Part shown: piece by piece, positions 27,425 to 35,563 of the stretch | Position numbering within the stretch: the first letter of the stretch is position 1 | How the letters are laid out: each line of letters begins with the position of its first letter | Origin: Sandaracinus sp. | GTDB taxonomy: Bacteria; Myxococcota_A; Polyangia; Polyangiales; Houyiibacteriaceae | Reading direction: 5' to 3' | Assembly (NCBI GenBank): GCA_020633125.1 | Contig: JACKEH010000047.1 | Coordinates: 1-35,563, forward strand | DNA: 35,563 bases | Made by a program: the position numbers and the translations under genes | The notes under the pieces: generated by a model | The model's database searches: none | What the model saw: only the letters and a program-made list of their open reading frames with translations | Told to the model about the DNA's origin: nothing

Positions 27425-28773
27425 CACAGCTCCCCTTCGACCGGCTGGAGCGTCTCGACGAAACGGACCGCGCGGCCGCCCGGCGCGCCTTGGAGCTGGC
27501 CGTCGATCATCACGCTCCGACCCCGCACGATCGTGCGCACCGGCCAGCCCTTGACCTTCCAGCCCGCGAAGGGCGTCCAGCCGACGCGGCTCCCTTGTTC
27601 TTCGTCGGTGATGACGTGCTCGCGCTTCAGGTCGACGATGGTGAAGTCGGCGTCGTAGCCGACGGTGAGGCGACCCTTCGCCGCGATGCCGTAGATGCGC
27701 TGCGGGCCGTGCGCGAGGAGGTCGACGAGGCGCTCGAGGCTGAGCTTTCCTTCGTTCACGGCGTTGAGCATGAGCGGCACCGTCGTCTGCACACCGGGCA
27801 GGCCGCTCGGGCTCTTCGGGTAGCCGGCGTCTTTTTCTTCACGCGTGTGCGGCGCGTGGTCGGAGCCGAGCACGTCGACCACGCCGAGCCGAATCGCTTC
27901 CCAGAGCGCCTTCTGGTGGCGCTGCTCGCGAATCGGCGGGTTCATCTGCGCGTAGGGGCCGAGGCGGTCGTAACAATCGGGCGCGTGCATCACGAGGTGC
28001 TGCGGGAGCACCTCCATCGTCGCGACGTCCTTGTGGCGCGCGAGCAACGCGGCTTCGGCGTCGGTGGTCACGTGCAGCACGTGCACGCGGCGCCCGTGGC
28101 GGCGCGCGAGCTTCAGGATGCGCTGGGTGGCACGGAGCGCGGTCTCTTCGTCGCGCCACACCGGGTGCAGGTGCGCGGTCGCGTTCTCGCCGTCGACGAG
28201 GTGGCGTCGCTCGCGAAGGCGCATCTCGTCTTCGGCGTGAATCGCGACGCGACGAAAGCCGTGCGCGAGCACGTCGGCGATGCGCTCGTCGTCTTCGACC
28301 AGGAGGTTGCCGGTCGACGAGCCCATGAAGACCTTCACGCCCGCGCAGCCCGGCAGGCGCTCGAGGGTGCCGAGCTCGGTGGCGTTCTCGTTCGTCGCGC
28401 CGACGAAGAACGCGAAGTCGGTCCACGCCTTCTCGGTGCCGCGTCGCACCTTGTCCGCGAGCCGCTCTGCGGTGTCGGTGTTCGGCTTGGTGTTGGGCAT
28501 CTCGAAGACGGCGGTGATGCCGCCGAGCGCTGCCGCCGCGGTGCCGGTGCCGAGGTCTTCTTTGTGCTCGAGGCCGGGCTCGCGGAAATGCACCTGGGTG
28601 TCGATGAGGCCGGGCAGCACGTGAAGCCCCTGGCAGTCGACGACGTGATCGGCCGCGGCGGGGTCGAGTCGCCCGAGGTCGACGATGCGGCCCTGACGAA
28701 CGCCGACGTCGCCTACCGCGACGCCCGAAGGCGTCACCAAGGTGCCGCCACGCAACAAGAGGTCGAAGCGCAT
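27424..28773 (-). CDS. pyrC: Dihydroorotase
   Basis: A 449-aa cyclic amidohydrolase. Metal-site motifs are visible: DTQVHFREPGLEHKEDL (HxH..R), GVKVFMGSSTGNL (Lys in the position of the bridging lysine in this group), IHAEDE, HVLHVTTD and the catalytic Asp in VLGSDHAPHTREEK. It makes dihydroorotate from carbamoyl aspartate in pyrimidine synthesis. Allantoinase or dihydropyrimidinase are close relatives, but the EPG..HKEDL and GSDHAPHT pattern favours dihydroorotase. It is the first gene of a two-gene operon with moaB. Confidence 0.85.
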   Translation of the reverse strand: MRFDLLLRGGTLVTPSGVAVGDVGVRQGRIVDLGRLDPAAADHVVDCQGLHVLPGLIDTQVHFREPGLEHKEDLGTGTAAAALGGITAVFEMPNTKPNTDTAERLADKVRRGTEKAWTDFAFFVGATNENATELGTLERLPGCAGVKVFMGSSTGNLLVEDDERIADVLAHGFRRVAIHAEDEMRLRERRHLVDGENATAHLHPVWRDEETALRATQRILKLARRHGRRVHVLHVTTDAEAALLARHKDVATMEVLPQHLVMHAPDCYDRLGPYAQMNPPIREQRHQKALWEAIRLGVVDVLGSDHAPHTREEKDAGYPKSPSGLPGVQTTVPLMLNAVNEGKLSLERLVDLLAHGPQRIYGIAAKGRLTVGYDADFTIVDLKREHVITDEEQGSRVGWTPFAGWKVKGWPVRTIVRGRSVMIDGQLQGAPGGRAVRFVETLQPVEGEL

Positions 28774-29076
28774 GGCGCCGTCGTATCACGCCCCCGGCGC
28801 GGAATCTCGCCGGGGCATGCAACCTCTCGGTGCCGAGCGCTTCGCGTCGGCGATCGGGCTTCGCGAGCCGGGCGAGCGGGAAAAAAAGAGGTCCACGGGT
28901 CGCCGCTGCGGCCCTCGAAAAGCCGGTTTCGGCCATTCCCACGGGGCAAGGGGCCTCACCGGGCGCCGGGGGTATTGCCATCCGGGGCGGAAGGTGCAAT
29001 TCCATCCCGCCTTTCGGCGCGGAGGGGTCTCTCTCGACACGTGGGAGAGGTGCGAGCGCGAGGCTTGGGAGCAGCG
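28774..29076. other. Divergent intergenic region, dihydroorotase/DksA-like
   Basis: About 300 bp between two divergent genes. A poly-A run (GGGAAAAAAAGAGG near 28880) and CCGGGCGCCGGGGG-like G/C stretches are seen, but no clear promoter boxes, RNA or frame that I would call. Both promoters must lie here. Confidence 0.5.
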
Positions 29077-29613
29077 ATGGCGACGACGAAGAAGAAGACC
29101 ACCACCAGCTCGACGACGACGGCAGCCAAGAAGGCGACGACCAAGTCGGACGAGATGAAGGCCGTCGCGGCCGCACCGGCGACCCCCAAGGCGCCGACGA
29201 TCAGCATGACGAGCCCGGACTTCGAGCCCAAGTCGCACGAAGACGCGAAGCTCTCGAAGAAGCAGACCAAGCAGCTCTTCGACCTCCTCGTGGCGGAGCG
29301 TGAGCGCGTGCTCAAGGGGCTCGGCGAGCACCTCGGCGACGCGATCTCGAACATCGACCCGCTCAGCGACGAGATGGACATCGCCCAGCGCCACACGGAG
29401 CAGGCGTACCTGATGCGTTTCGCGGACAAGGAGCGGAAGCTCCTCGGCGAGATCGCCAACGCCCTCGAGAAGATGGAGACCGGCGAGTACGGCCTTTGCG
29501 AAGGCACGGGTGAGCCCATCGCGCTCAAGCGTCTCGAGCTGCGTCCGTGGACGCGCTACAGCGTCGAGTACAAGGAGCAGATGGAGCGCGAGAAGAAGCA
29601 GCACCACCGCTGA
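29077..29613 (+). CDS. DksA/TraR-family protein with degenerate zinc finger
   Basis: A 178-aa protein with GGGAG ahead of ATG 29077. Residues 1-50 are a Lys/Thr/Ala-rich disordered tail (MATTKKKTTTSSTTTAAKK). The DksA-type coiled coil follows (SKKQTKQLFDLLVAERERV, then DEMDIAQRHTEQAYLMRFADKE). The zinc-finger region reads YGLCEGTGEPIALKRLELRPWTRYSVEYKEQ, in which only one of the four family cysteines remains (CxxCG has become CEGTG and CxxC has become SVEY). DksA proteins bind the RNA polymerase secondary channel with ppGpp; Cys-poor forms can work without zinc in some bacteria. The sequence shows the fold and the Cys loss; function is inferred. Confidence 0.88.
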   Translation: MATTKKKTTTSSTTTAAKKATTKSDEMKAVAAAPATPKAPTISMTSPDFEPKSHEDAKLSKKQTKQLFDLLVAERERVLKGLGEHLGDAISNIDPLSDEMDIAQRHTEQAYLMRFADKERKLLGEIANALEKMETGEYGLCEGTGEPIALKRLELRPWTRYSVEYKEQMEREKKQHHR

Positions 29614-29681
29614 ACGACCTCGCGTCGAGCGTCACGGGCCGTCCTCGGAAACGAGGGCGGCTCGTCGCGTTTGGGCCCACA

Positions 29682-29745
29682 CGTTCCTTCCGTGCCCGTG
29701 CCCGTGCCCATGCCCGCTTCGGTTCTCATTCTCGCGCACGGGCAC
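29682..29745. repeat. GTGCCC-type intergenic repeat, copy 3
   Basis: The first 27 bases match 9889-9915 exactly, beginning CGTTCCTTCC and running into GTGCCC units, then varies (GTGCCCATGCCCGC) and ends in an inverted piece CGCACGGGCACC. Confidence 0.7.
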
Positions 29746-30108
29746 CAGAACCGCGCTTCGCGCCGCAGAGACAGCGTCCGAGACGGCGCTTCGCGCCACC
29801 GCGGTTCGATCGCTCGCACCCCTGACGGCGTCCTCGCGCGCCGTCGGGCTCCCTCCCTGCGGTCGCTCGCGGAAAACGGCGATTTCGCGGCCTCACGGCT
29901 TCGCCGACAGCGCGCTTCGCGTCACGACGGCCCCACGCTGCAGCCGATTCGCAGCACAGGCGAGCTCGAGAAAAATTGGATCGACCGCCAGCGCCCCAAA
30001 AACCGTGGCGCTTGCATCCGCGCGGCCCACGTCGAAAGCCCCTCGTCCCCCACCGCCGCCGAAGGTTTGCTCGCGCCAAGCCCGGTGGTACCGTCCCGCG
30101 TTCTGTGA

Positions 30109-30126
30109 GTCGCCCGCGTGGGCGAC
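30109..30126 (+). promoter_or_regulatory. 5'-leader hairpin before the small lipoprotein gene
   Basis: GTCGCCC-gcgt-GGGCGAC is a perfect 7-bp stem with a four-base loop. It ends two bases before the GGGAG Shine-Dalgarno of the gene at 30140, so it may affect translation or RNA stability. Seen directly; the role is inferred. Confidence 0.5.
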
Positions 30127-30139
30127 GGGAGTGAGCACG

Positions 30140-30364
30140 ATGGATATTCGCAAGGATGCTTTCTTGGCTGCGATGGTCGCCCTCAGCCTCGGCGCCACCG
30201 CGTGCGGCGGCAGCGACGAGACCGAAGAGACGCCGATCCAGGACAGGAGCACCGGTGACGAGCAGCCGATGATGGAAGAGCCGGCGCCCGAGCCCGAGCC
30301 CGCGCCCGCCCCCATGGAGGAGGAGCCCGTCGCGGAAGAGGAGTACGCGCCGGTCACCGAGTGA
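30140..30364 (+). CDS. Small acidic Pro/Glu-rich lipoprotein
   Basis: A 74-aa product. MDIRKDAFLAAMVALSLG and ATACGGSDE form a lipoprotein signal (Cys about residue 22). The mature 50 residues are acidic and low complexity (EEPAPEPEPAPAPMEEEP), so a flexible anchor. GGGAG lies seven bases before the ATG. Its TGA overlaps the ATG of the L,D-transpeptidase gene (TGATG), so it is co-translated; it could be a periplasmic partner or spacer. No family is recognised. Confidence 0.75.
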   Translation: MDIRKDAFLAAMVALSLGATACGGSDETEETPIQDRSTGDEQPMMEEPAPEPEPAPAPMEEEPVAEEEYAPVTE

Positions 30365-32313
30365 TGGGACGACACGCTCGTCTCGTTTTGTTGGCGGCCC
30401 TCGTCTGCGCCGCCTCCGCCGAAGCCGACCCGCCGACGCGCCGTTTGGGCGTCGAGGGGTCGGCTTTGGTGTCCGACCTGCCCTTGCGATCGCGGGTGGA
30501 CGCGGACGCGCTCGCGCTCGCGCTGCCGAGCTCGGTGGTGACGCGCTGGCGTGAGGGTCGACGTGTGCTCGTCCCAGTCACCGAGGACGCCTGGTTGGTC
30601 GATCTGGGCGAAGCCTGGGTCCCGCCGCTCCTCGACGACGGCGCCGGCGTGGACGGTGCGCCGCGCCCCAGCTTCTTTCGCGAGACCTACGTCGCGCTCG
30701 CGCGACACGAATGGCCCGACACCACCCTCGGTCGTCGCGCGGCGGTCGACGGAGACCTCGACAACTACGGCATCCCGCCGGCGCTCTCGGTGCTTCGCGA
30801 GCGCTTTCGACGCTTGGCTTCGCACCCCTGCGACGCGGACCTCGCCGCCCTCGCACGTTTCGACGGGCTCGCGGTCGAAGAAGACGAAGCCCGCGCGCCG
30901 CGCATGGCCCGCGACGACGCGCTCGAAGGCCGCGTGCTCGAGTTGCTCGCGCGCCACGATCGTTTCGGCCTCGACATGCTCGACGACGCGCTGCCGGCGC
31001 TCGTCGATCTGCAGGCGCTCGTGCAGGCCCGCCCGGAGCTCCATTGGCGTCGCGGTCTCGACGCGGCACGCCGACGTCTGCAGTGCGAAGGCTTCTTCGG
31101 CGACGAGCCGCTCCCGGTCGGCCGCGACCTCGACGCGCGCACACGTCGCGCGCTCGAAGGCTTCGAGCGCCGTCACCGCATCTACAGCCGCGGCAGCCTC
31201 TCCGGCGCCACGCTCGACGCGCTTCGTCTCTCGACCACCGAGCTCGCGCGTCGCGATCTCGTGCGTGTGATCGCCGAGCGTATTCGCCTCGAGCTCGGCA
31301 TCCTCGAAGACGGCTCCGCGCCGAGCGTCGACGGCGTCGACGTGCCGAACCTCGAGCAACGCCTGCGCGACCACGTCGAGCGGGCGCTCGGGCTCACGAG
31401 CTTCGAGAGCGCGCTGGCGTTTCTCGAAGGCCTGGAGCTGACCGAAGGCGAGCACGAGCGCGTCGCGATCGATCCGATGCCGCTGCCGGCTTGGTACGCG
31501 GAGCGCGAGCTCGACATCGAGGTCGAGATCGATCGCGGCGACCAATGGTACGAGCCGCCCTTCGACGAAGAAGGCGAGCCACGCTCGTTGCCAGTCGAGC
31601 ACCGACCGACGCTGACGCTCTTCGTGCGTGTGGGCGAGGAGCGGGTGCCGCTCGTGCAATGGCCGACCACGGTGGGCGGCTGGAACCTCGAACGCCGCGG
31701 GCGTCGCCTCGAGTGGCAGTACAAGGAATCTCCGGCCGGCGAGTTCGCGTGGCCGCAGGTCGTGGGCGCGCCGGTGTGGCTTCCGCCGATCAACACGCCC
31801 GCGAGCGACCTCGTCACGCAGCGCCGCATCGACGAGACCGGCCACCTCGTGACGGAGACGAAAGACACGCTCCTCGGCCCCGGCTACGCGAGCGCCTACG
31901 GCCTCGTCGCCGGCATGCACCGACCCGTCACCGGGCGTGACGGTGATCGGCTGCTCGTCGGGCGCGACCAAGGCATTCGAACCCACGGCTCGGTCGACTA
32001 CACGAGCGTCTGGCGTCGCGCCTCGCACGGCTGCCACCGCCTGCACAACCACCGCGCGCTCGCGCTCTTCAGCTTCATCCTCGCGCACCGCGCGCATCGA
32101 CGCGTCGGCCACTCGCGCATCGACTTTCACCGTTCGGTCGAGGTCGGCGAAGAGACCTACCGCTTCGATCTCGACTACGGCGGCTACGTCTTTCAGCTCG
32201 ACCGACCGGTGCCGGTCACCGTGCTGCCCGGGCGGGTGCTGGGCGACGTCTCGCGCGCGCCGCGGCGTGGCATCCCGGTGGTCGTCGACGAGAGCGGCGA
32301 CCAGGGGTCCTGA
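30364..32313 (+). CDS. L,D-transpeptidase (YkuD) with peptidoglycan-binding domain
   Basis: A 649-aa exported protein: signal peptide RLVLLAALVCAASAEA, a central helical region, a PG_binding_1-like domain (RRLQCEGFFGDEP to SGATLDALRL, about 237-290), then the YkuD domain. The catalytic signature is present: THGS (His541) and ASHGCHRLHNH (Cys557). L,D-transpeptidases cross-link peptidoglycan or attach proteins to it. At 649 aa it is long and resembles the YcbB-like layout. The ATG at 30364 (overlap with the previous stop) is preferred over GTG 30361. No terminator is seen before the convergent next gene. Confidence 0.92.
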   Translation: MGRHARLVLLAALVCAASAEADPPTRRLGVEGSALVSDLPLRSRVDADALALALPSSVVTRWREGRRVLVPVTEDAWLVDLGEAWVPPLLDDGAGVDGAPRPSFFRETYVALARHEWPDTTLGRRAAVDGDLDNYGIPPALSVLRERFRRLASHPCDADLAALARFDGLAVEEDEARAPRMARDDALEGRVLELLARHDRFGLDMLDDALPALVDLQALVQARPELHWRRGLDAARRRLQCEGFFGDEPLPVGRDLDARTRRALEGFERRHRIYSRGSLSGATLDALRLSTTELARRDLVRVIAERIRLELGILEDGSAPSVDGVDVPNLEQRLRDHVERALGLTSFESALAFLEGLELTEGEHERVAIDPMPLPAWYAERELDIEVEIDRGDQWYEPPFDEEGEPRSLPVEHRPTLTLFVRVGEERVPLVQWPTTVGGWNLERRGRRLEWQYKESPAGEFAWPQVVGAPVWLPPINTPASDLVTQRRIDETGHLVTETKDTLLGPGYASAYGLVAGMHRPVTGRDGDRLLVGRDQGIRTHGSVDYTSVWRRASHGCHRLHNHRALALFSFILAHRAHRRVGHSRIDFHRSVEVGEETYRFDLDYGGYVFQLDRPVPVTVLPGRVLGDVSRAPRRGIPVVVDESGDQGS

Positions 32314-32350
32314 AGCGCGCGGGATCGCGGGGTGCGTCCGGGCGAGCGGC

Positions 32351-34327
32351 TCACTCCGCCGGACGGGCGAGCGACTCGAAGACCTGCACCGCGCGGGCCC
32401 AGCGTGCGTGCCGCGCGTCGTCGTCGAGCGTCGCGTCGACGTGAAGCCACGCGTGCTCGGCTTCGATCAAACGGGCGGCGAGCTTGGCGCCGTGAATCCA
32501 CGACACGCGCTCCCCTTCGCGCGCGCCTTCGACCAGCGTCGGAGGCCACGCCGACTCGGGACGCACGCGGTGGTACGGCGAGAGCGCGCGAAGCCAAGCC
32601 CACGCTTCGGCGTCGCTCGGGTCGCCGTATTCGCTGCGCCAGAGCGCGGCGTTCGGGAGGCGATCGAAGCGCAGTAGATCCGCGACCGGCCCGTGCAGGA
32701 CGGCACCGTCGACGAGCTGTGGCTCCCGCGCCAGCAGACCCGCGGCGGTGAGCCCGCCGTGGCCCATGCCGTAGAGCGCCACACGGTCGCCGCGCGCGCG
32801 CAGCGACTCGACCGCGGCCTTGAGATCCGCCACCGCGCCCGACTCGCCCGCGCCGCGTCCCGCCTCGTGCCAGGGGCTCGCGTGCCCGCCGCCGCCGCGC
32901 ACGTCCGCGAAGGCCCAGCGCCCGCCGCGACGTAGGTAAGCCGCGACGCCGGCGCGGTACGCCGGCAAGGCGCTCACGCCGAAGGCGCCGTGGGCCTCGA
33001 GCACCACGAGCGGCGAAGGCGTCTCGGACGCGAGGCGCACCTCGGCGAGCTCGAACGGCATGGGGGTGTCGCCGTTCGTCGTTTGGATCGTGCTTCGCTC
33101 CACCTCGAGCCGCGGACCCTCGCGCTCGAACGTGAGCTCGCCCGTGGCGCTCACGCGCACGAGCTCGCTCGGGGTCAGTGGATCGGTCCACGTCACCCAC
33201 GCACCGCTCGCGTCGCCGTCGAGCGACGCCACGAGCCCGAGCCCGAGCGAGTCGAGATCGCGTACCTCGCCGGTGGCCACGTCGACCGAGACGAGCGCGT
33301 CGCCGACACCTCGGCGCACCACGGCCAACACCTCGCGCCCACACGTCGTGATCGCGCCGACGCCAGCAAGCGGAAGATCCGACCACCCGGTGGCACGAAG
33401 CGCACGCGAGGTCCGCGCGAAGCGGAGACGCCCGCCGGCGGGATCGGCGATCACGAGGTGGTCGCCTGCGATCGTCGCCGCCGGTCCGGCGGGTTGGTCG
33501 GGCACGCGGCGAAAGAGCGTCGGGCCGGTGCGAAGCCAGAGGGAGCGCTCTTCGCCGCGTTGTGCTTCGACCCACGCGGGGCCGTTCGGGATCGCGTCGA
33601 GACGAATGGCGTCGCCTTCGCGAAGCTCGGTGAGCACCACCGGGTCCAGATCGTTGCCCGCGCCGACGAAGCGCCGCCGCAAGGTCGCGCGCCCACGGCC
33701 GGTGAGCACGTAGAGCAAGACGTCGTCGCCTTCCCACGCAGGCGCGGTCGGCACCACGTCGGCGACCGGTCCGTCGACCACGACGCCGGTCCAGTCGTAG
33801 ACCATCAAGTGGGGGGACGGAATCGCGCCGGTGGGCGCCAAGATCATCGCGACGTGTTGGCCGTTCGGCGACGCGGACCAAGCCACCGCGCCCGAGAGCG
33901 GAAGCGACGCGGGCTCGGCGCCGACGCGCGCCAGGCGCAACGAGCGCGCGCCGTTCGTCGCGACCTCCGTCGCGTGGGTGCTCCCGACGGTAGCCACGGT
34001 TCGAACCCGCGCCGGCGCGTCCGCCGCCGCGACGATCTCGCGGACCTCGGCGTCGACGGGCCACCGTGCCGCGGTGGCTTCGCGGGTGAACGCCAACCAC
34101 CGCGCGACGAGCTCCGTGTCGCGCTCGAGCGCGCGGTAGGGATCGGCGACCACTTCGTCGCCGTGACGCTCGAAGACGGCTTGGTCCTGCAGCTCCGCCA
34201 AGAGCGCGAGGCGCGTCTCCACCGGCGGAGGAGGCGGGGGCGGCGGAGGCGGGGGCGGCGGGGGCAGCGGTGCCGTGGCGCAGGCACCGAGCGCGAGCCA
34301 GACGAACGGGCGAAGAGGAGCACGCAT
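32351..34327 (-). CDS. Prolyl-oligopeptidase-like lipoprotein, likely catalytically dead
   Basis: A 658-aa lipoprotein (FVWLALGACATAP) followed by a run of 14 prolines, then an S9A layout: DPYRALERDTELVARWLAF (N-terminal), a seven-bladed propeller, and a hydrolase domain with FADVRGGGGHASPWHEAGRG. The nucleophile elbow reads YGMGHGGLTAAG where the family has GGSNGG, so Ser is replaced by Gly. The acid position reads REGERV in place of HDDRV, and no GHG is found near the end (HVDATLDDDARHARW). All three triad residues seem lost. It may bind peptides instead. The ATG at 34327 begins the signal peptide; the longer upstream frame is shadow. Confidence 0.88.
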   Translation of the reverse strand: MRAPLRPFVWLALGACATAPLPPPPPPPPPPPPPPVETRLALLAELQDQAVFERHGDEVVADPYRALERDTELVARWLAFTREATAARWPVDAEVREIVAAADAPARVRTVATVGSTHATEVATNGARSLRLARVGAEPASLPLSGAVAWSASPNGQHVAMILAPTGAIPSPHLMVYDWTGVVVDGPVADVVPTAPAWEGDDVLLYVLTGRGRATLRRRFVGAGNDLDPVVLTELREGDAIRLDAIPNGPAWVEAQRGEERSLWLRTGPTLFRRVPDQPAGPAATIAGDHLVIADPAGGRLRFARTSRALRATGWSDLPLAGVGAITTCGREVLAVVRRGVGDALVSVDVATGEVRDLDSLGLGLVASLDGDASGAWVTWTDPLTPSELVRVSATGELTFEREGPRLEVERSTIQTTNGDTPMPFELAEVRLASETPSPLVVLEAHGAFGVSALPAYRAGVAAYLRRGGRWAFADVRGGGGHASPWHEAGRGAGESGAVADLKAAVESLRARGDRVALYGMGHGGLTAAGLLAREPQLVDGAVLHGPVADLLRFDRLPNAALWRSEYGDPSDAEAWAWLRALSPYHRVRPESAWPPTLVEGAREGERVSWIHGAKLAARLIEAEHAWLHVDATLDDDARHARWARAVQVFESLARPAE

Positions 34328-34451
34328 GTGGGAAGATCTCGGAGCGCGTCCTGCGCCCCGTGGGGAAATCCTGCCAGGGAAGTCGCACGATCCAGCGCCC
34401 TCGCCAACCCGCGGTCGCCAGCATCGGCTCGAAGCGTGTATAGAGCCGGCC

Positions 34452-35201
34452 ATGACGCGCACCGACGGACGTGGGCACGATGCCCCGCGAGCTCTGACGA
34501 TCGAGACCGGCTTGCAGCGAAACCCGGTCGGCTCCGTGCTCGTGCGAACGGGCGGAACGACGATCCTCGTGGCCGCCTCCATCGACGAAGGCGCGCCGCC
34601 GTGGCTCGACAAGGCGGGGCACGGTTGGCTGACCGCGGAGTACGCGATGCATCCGTGTGCGAACCCGCGCCGCCAGCGCCGCGACGGACGCAAAGGGCCG
34701 ATCGACGGTCGCACCTCGGAGATTCAGCGCCTCATCGGGCGCGCGCTTCGCGCCTGCGTGAACCTCGAGCGCCTCGGCGCGCGCACCATCAACGTCGATT
34801 GCGACGTGCTCGACGCGGACGGCGGCACGCGCACCGCGTCGGTGACGGGAGGCTTCGTCGCGGTGGCGATGGCGCTCGAATCGCTTCGCGCACGAGGGCT
34901 CGTGGGCCCGGGCGTGTTGCGAAAGCCGGTGGCCGCGATCAGCGTCGGTCTGCTCGGTGGTCACCCGCTGCTCGACCTCTGTTACGTCGAGGATCGCGAC
35001 GCGGACGTCGATCTGAACGTGGTCGGCACGGCCGATCAAGAGGTCGTCGAGGTGCAAGGCACGGCCGAAGGCGCGCCCGTGCCGCGCGAGAAGATCGACG
35101 CGATGCTCGATCTGGCGATGAACGCGATGCCGGGTCTCGTGAAGGCGCAGAAAGAAGCGCTCCAGCAGGCCGGCATCGACCTCGGAAAGCTCGTCGGATG
35201 A
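34452..35201 (+). CDS. rph: Ribonuclease PH
   Basis: A 249-aa phosphorolytic exoribonuclease that trims tRNA 3' ends. Family motifs: GRGHDAPRALTIETG near the start, VAASIDEGAPPWL, GHGWLTAEYAMHP, RTSEIQRLIGRALRACV, and DCDVLDADGGTRTASVTGG, in the expected order. Size is normal for the family. ATG 34452 fits the N-terminus. It overlaps the NTP pyrophosphatase gene by four bases (ATGA), a pairing that is common in many bacteria. Confidence 0.96.
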   Translation: MTRTDGRGHDAPRALTIETGLQRNPVGSVLVRTGGTTILVAASIDEGAPPWLDKAGHGWLTAEYAMHPCANPRRQRRDGRKGPIDGRTSEIQRLIGRALRACVNLERLGARTINVDCDVLDADGGTRTASVTGGFVAVAMALESLRARGLVGPGVLRKPVAAISVGLLGGHPLLDLCYVEDRDADVDLNVVGTADQEVVEVQGTAEGAPVPREKIDAMLDLAMNAMPGLVKAQKEALQQAGIDLGKLVG

Positions 35202-35563
35202 CGGCCCCGATCGGACGCGTCGTGCTCGCGAGCGCCAACCGCAAGAAGCTCAAAGAGCTTCGCGAGGTGCTCGCCGACATGCCTTTCGAGCTCGTCGGCC
35301 CCGAAGATCTCGGCGGTGAGGTGCTCGAGGTCGAAGAGACGGAAGAGACCTTCGTCGGCAACGCGCGCCTCAAGGCCGTCGCGTACGCGAAGCACTTCGG
35401 TGTGGCGGCGCTCGCCGACGACAGCGGCCTGGAGGTCGACGCGCTCGACGGTGCGCCCGGCGTGTACTCCGCGCGCTACGCGGGCGAAGGCGCGGGCGAC
35501 GCGGCGAACCTCGACAAGCTGCTGAAGGTGCTCGAAGGTCGCCCCGATCGCAGCGCGCGCTTT
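35198..35563 (+). CDS. rdgB: Non-canonical purine NTP pyrophosphatase (RdgB/HAM1), 3' end outside window
   Basis: 122 residues are visible. The family motifs are VVLASANRKKLKELREVL (substrate Lys region), EETEETFVGNARLKA, ADDSGLEVDALDGAPG and VYSARYAGEGA. The enzyme hydrolyses ITP, dITP and XTP to keep them out of DNA and RNA. The ATG at 35198 overlaps the rph stop, so the two are co-translated. The gene runs off the window end. Confidence 0.95.
   Translation, partial: MTAPIGRVVLASANRKKLKELREVLADMPFELVGPEDLGGEVLEVEETEETFVGNARLKAVAYAKHFGVAALADDSGLEVDALDGAPGVYSARYAGEGAGDAANLDKLLKVLEGRPDRSARF

Larger units (their letters stand above)
29614..30139. other. Gene-free region with GTGCCC repeat and AT-rich patch
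   Basis: 526 bp without a convincing gene; frames are Arg/Ala-rich shadows. It includes the GTGCCC repeat (29682-29745), short GCGCTTCGCG repeats near 29755-29800 and a relatively AT-rich patch (GAGAAAAATTGGATCG, near 29970) that could hold the promoter for the next operon. Confidence 0.5.

Noticed and set aside
29671..30108. A 145-codon frame in the gene-free region before the lipoprotein gene
   Set aside because: It begins in the GTGCCC repeat, is Arg/Ser/Pro-rich, and has no ribosome site or homology that I can see.
32193..35057. A 954-codon minus-strand frame across three genes
   Set aside because: It crosses the L,D-transpeptidase, peptidase-like and rph genes, and is Arg/Ala shadow sequence.

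Overview
The window is very GC-rich and densely coded on both strands. It looks like chromosomal DNA of a myxobacterium (Myxococcota), possibly a Sandaracinus-like Polyangia. This is an inference from the strong G/C third-position bias, the many lipoproteins with Asp/Gly/Pro/Glu-rich linkers, the Cys-rich 'CGDGVL..GEECDDGN' repeat protein, RHS fragments and GTGCCC-type intergenic repeats; no rRNA or species marker is present.

Layout. 1-5183: a minus-strand pair for an ATP-dependent 2-hydroxyacyl-CoA dehydratase activase (1201 aa) and its COG3581-like partner (cut by the window edge), divergent from a TetR regulator with two palindromes in the shared intergenic region. 5344-9860: an exported protein with a His-rich tail, a SprT-like metalloprotease, a PLP enzyme of the ACC deaminase/D-cysteine desulfhydrase family, a small membrane protein and an M24 Xaa-Pro aminopeptidase. 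10035-13905: a PQQ-type sugar dehydrogenase lipoprotein with a clear terminator, then an OPT transporter overlapping a small membrane protein gene. 13906-14114: a cluster of hairpins. 14181-18656: a FadL/OMPP1-like outer-membrane protein and an M16 pair (active plus inactive). 18693-20172: an unknown gene and a 647-bp gene-free stretch with four consecutive hairpins and a 70-bp-period direct repeat.

20173-26774 is the accessory island. Three overlapping genes for secreted proteins and lipoproteins lead into an RHS core fragment with a variable C-terminal region. Three genes of unknown function follow, then a second RHS fragment whose core is about 97.5% identical over 203 bp, then another small gene. 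The 148-aa and 149-aa proteins that end the two blocks are homologous, and the two RHS tails share a Cys-rich plan. This looks like duplicated polymorphic-toxin/immunity cassettes of a type I cannot name. The first cassette has a signal peptide directly upstream but out of frame.

26897-35563 returns to housekeeping: MoaB overlapping a dihydroorotase, a DksA/TraR-family protein with a degenerate zinc finger, a small acidic lipoprotein overlapping a YkuD L,D-transpeptidase, a prolyl-oligopeptidase-like lipoprotein that seems to have lost its catalytic triad, RNase PH, and the start of an RdgB/HAM1 NTP pyrophosphatase.
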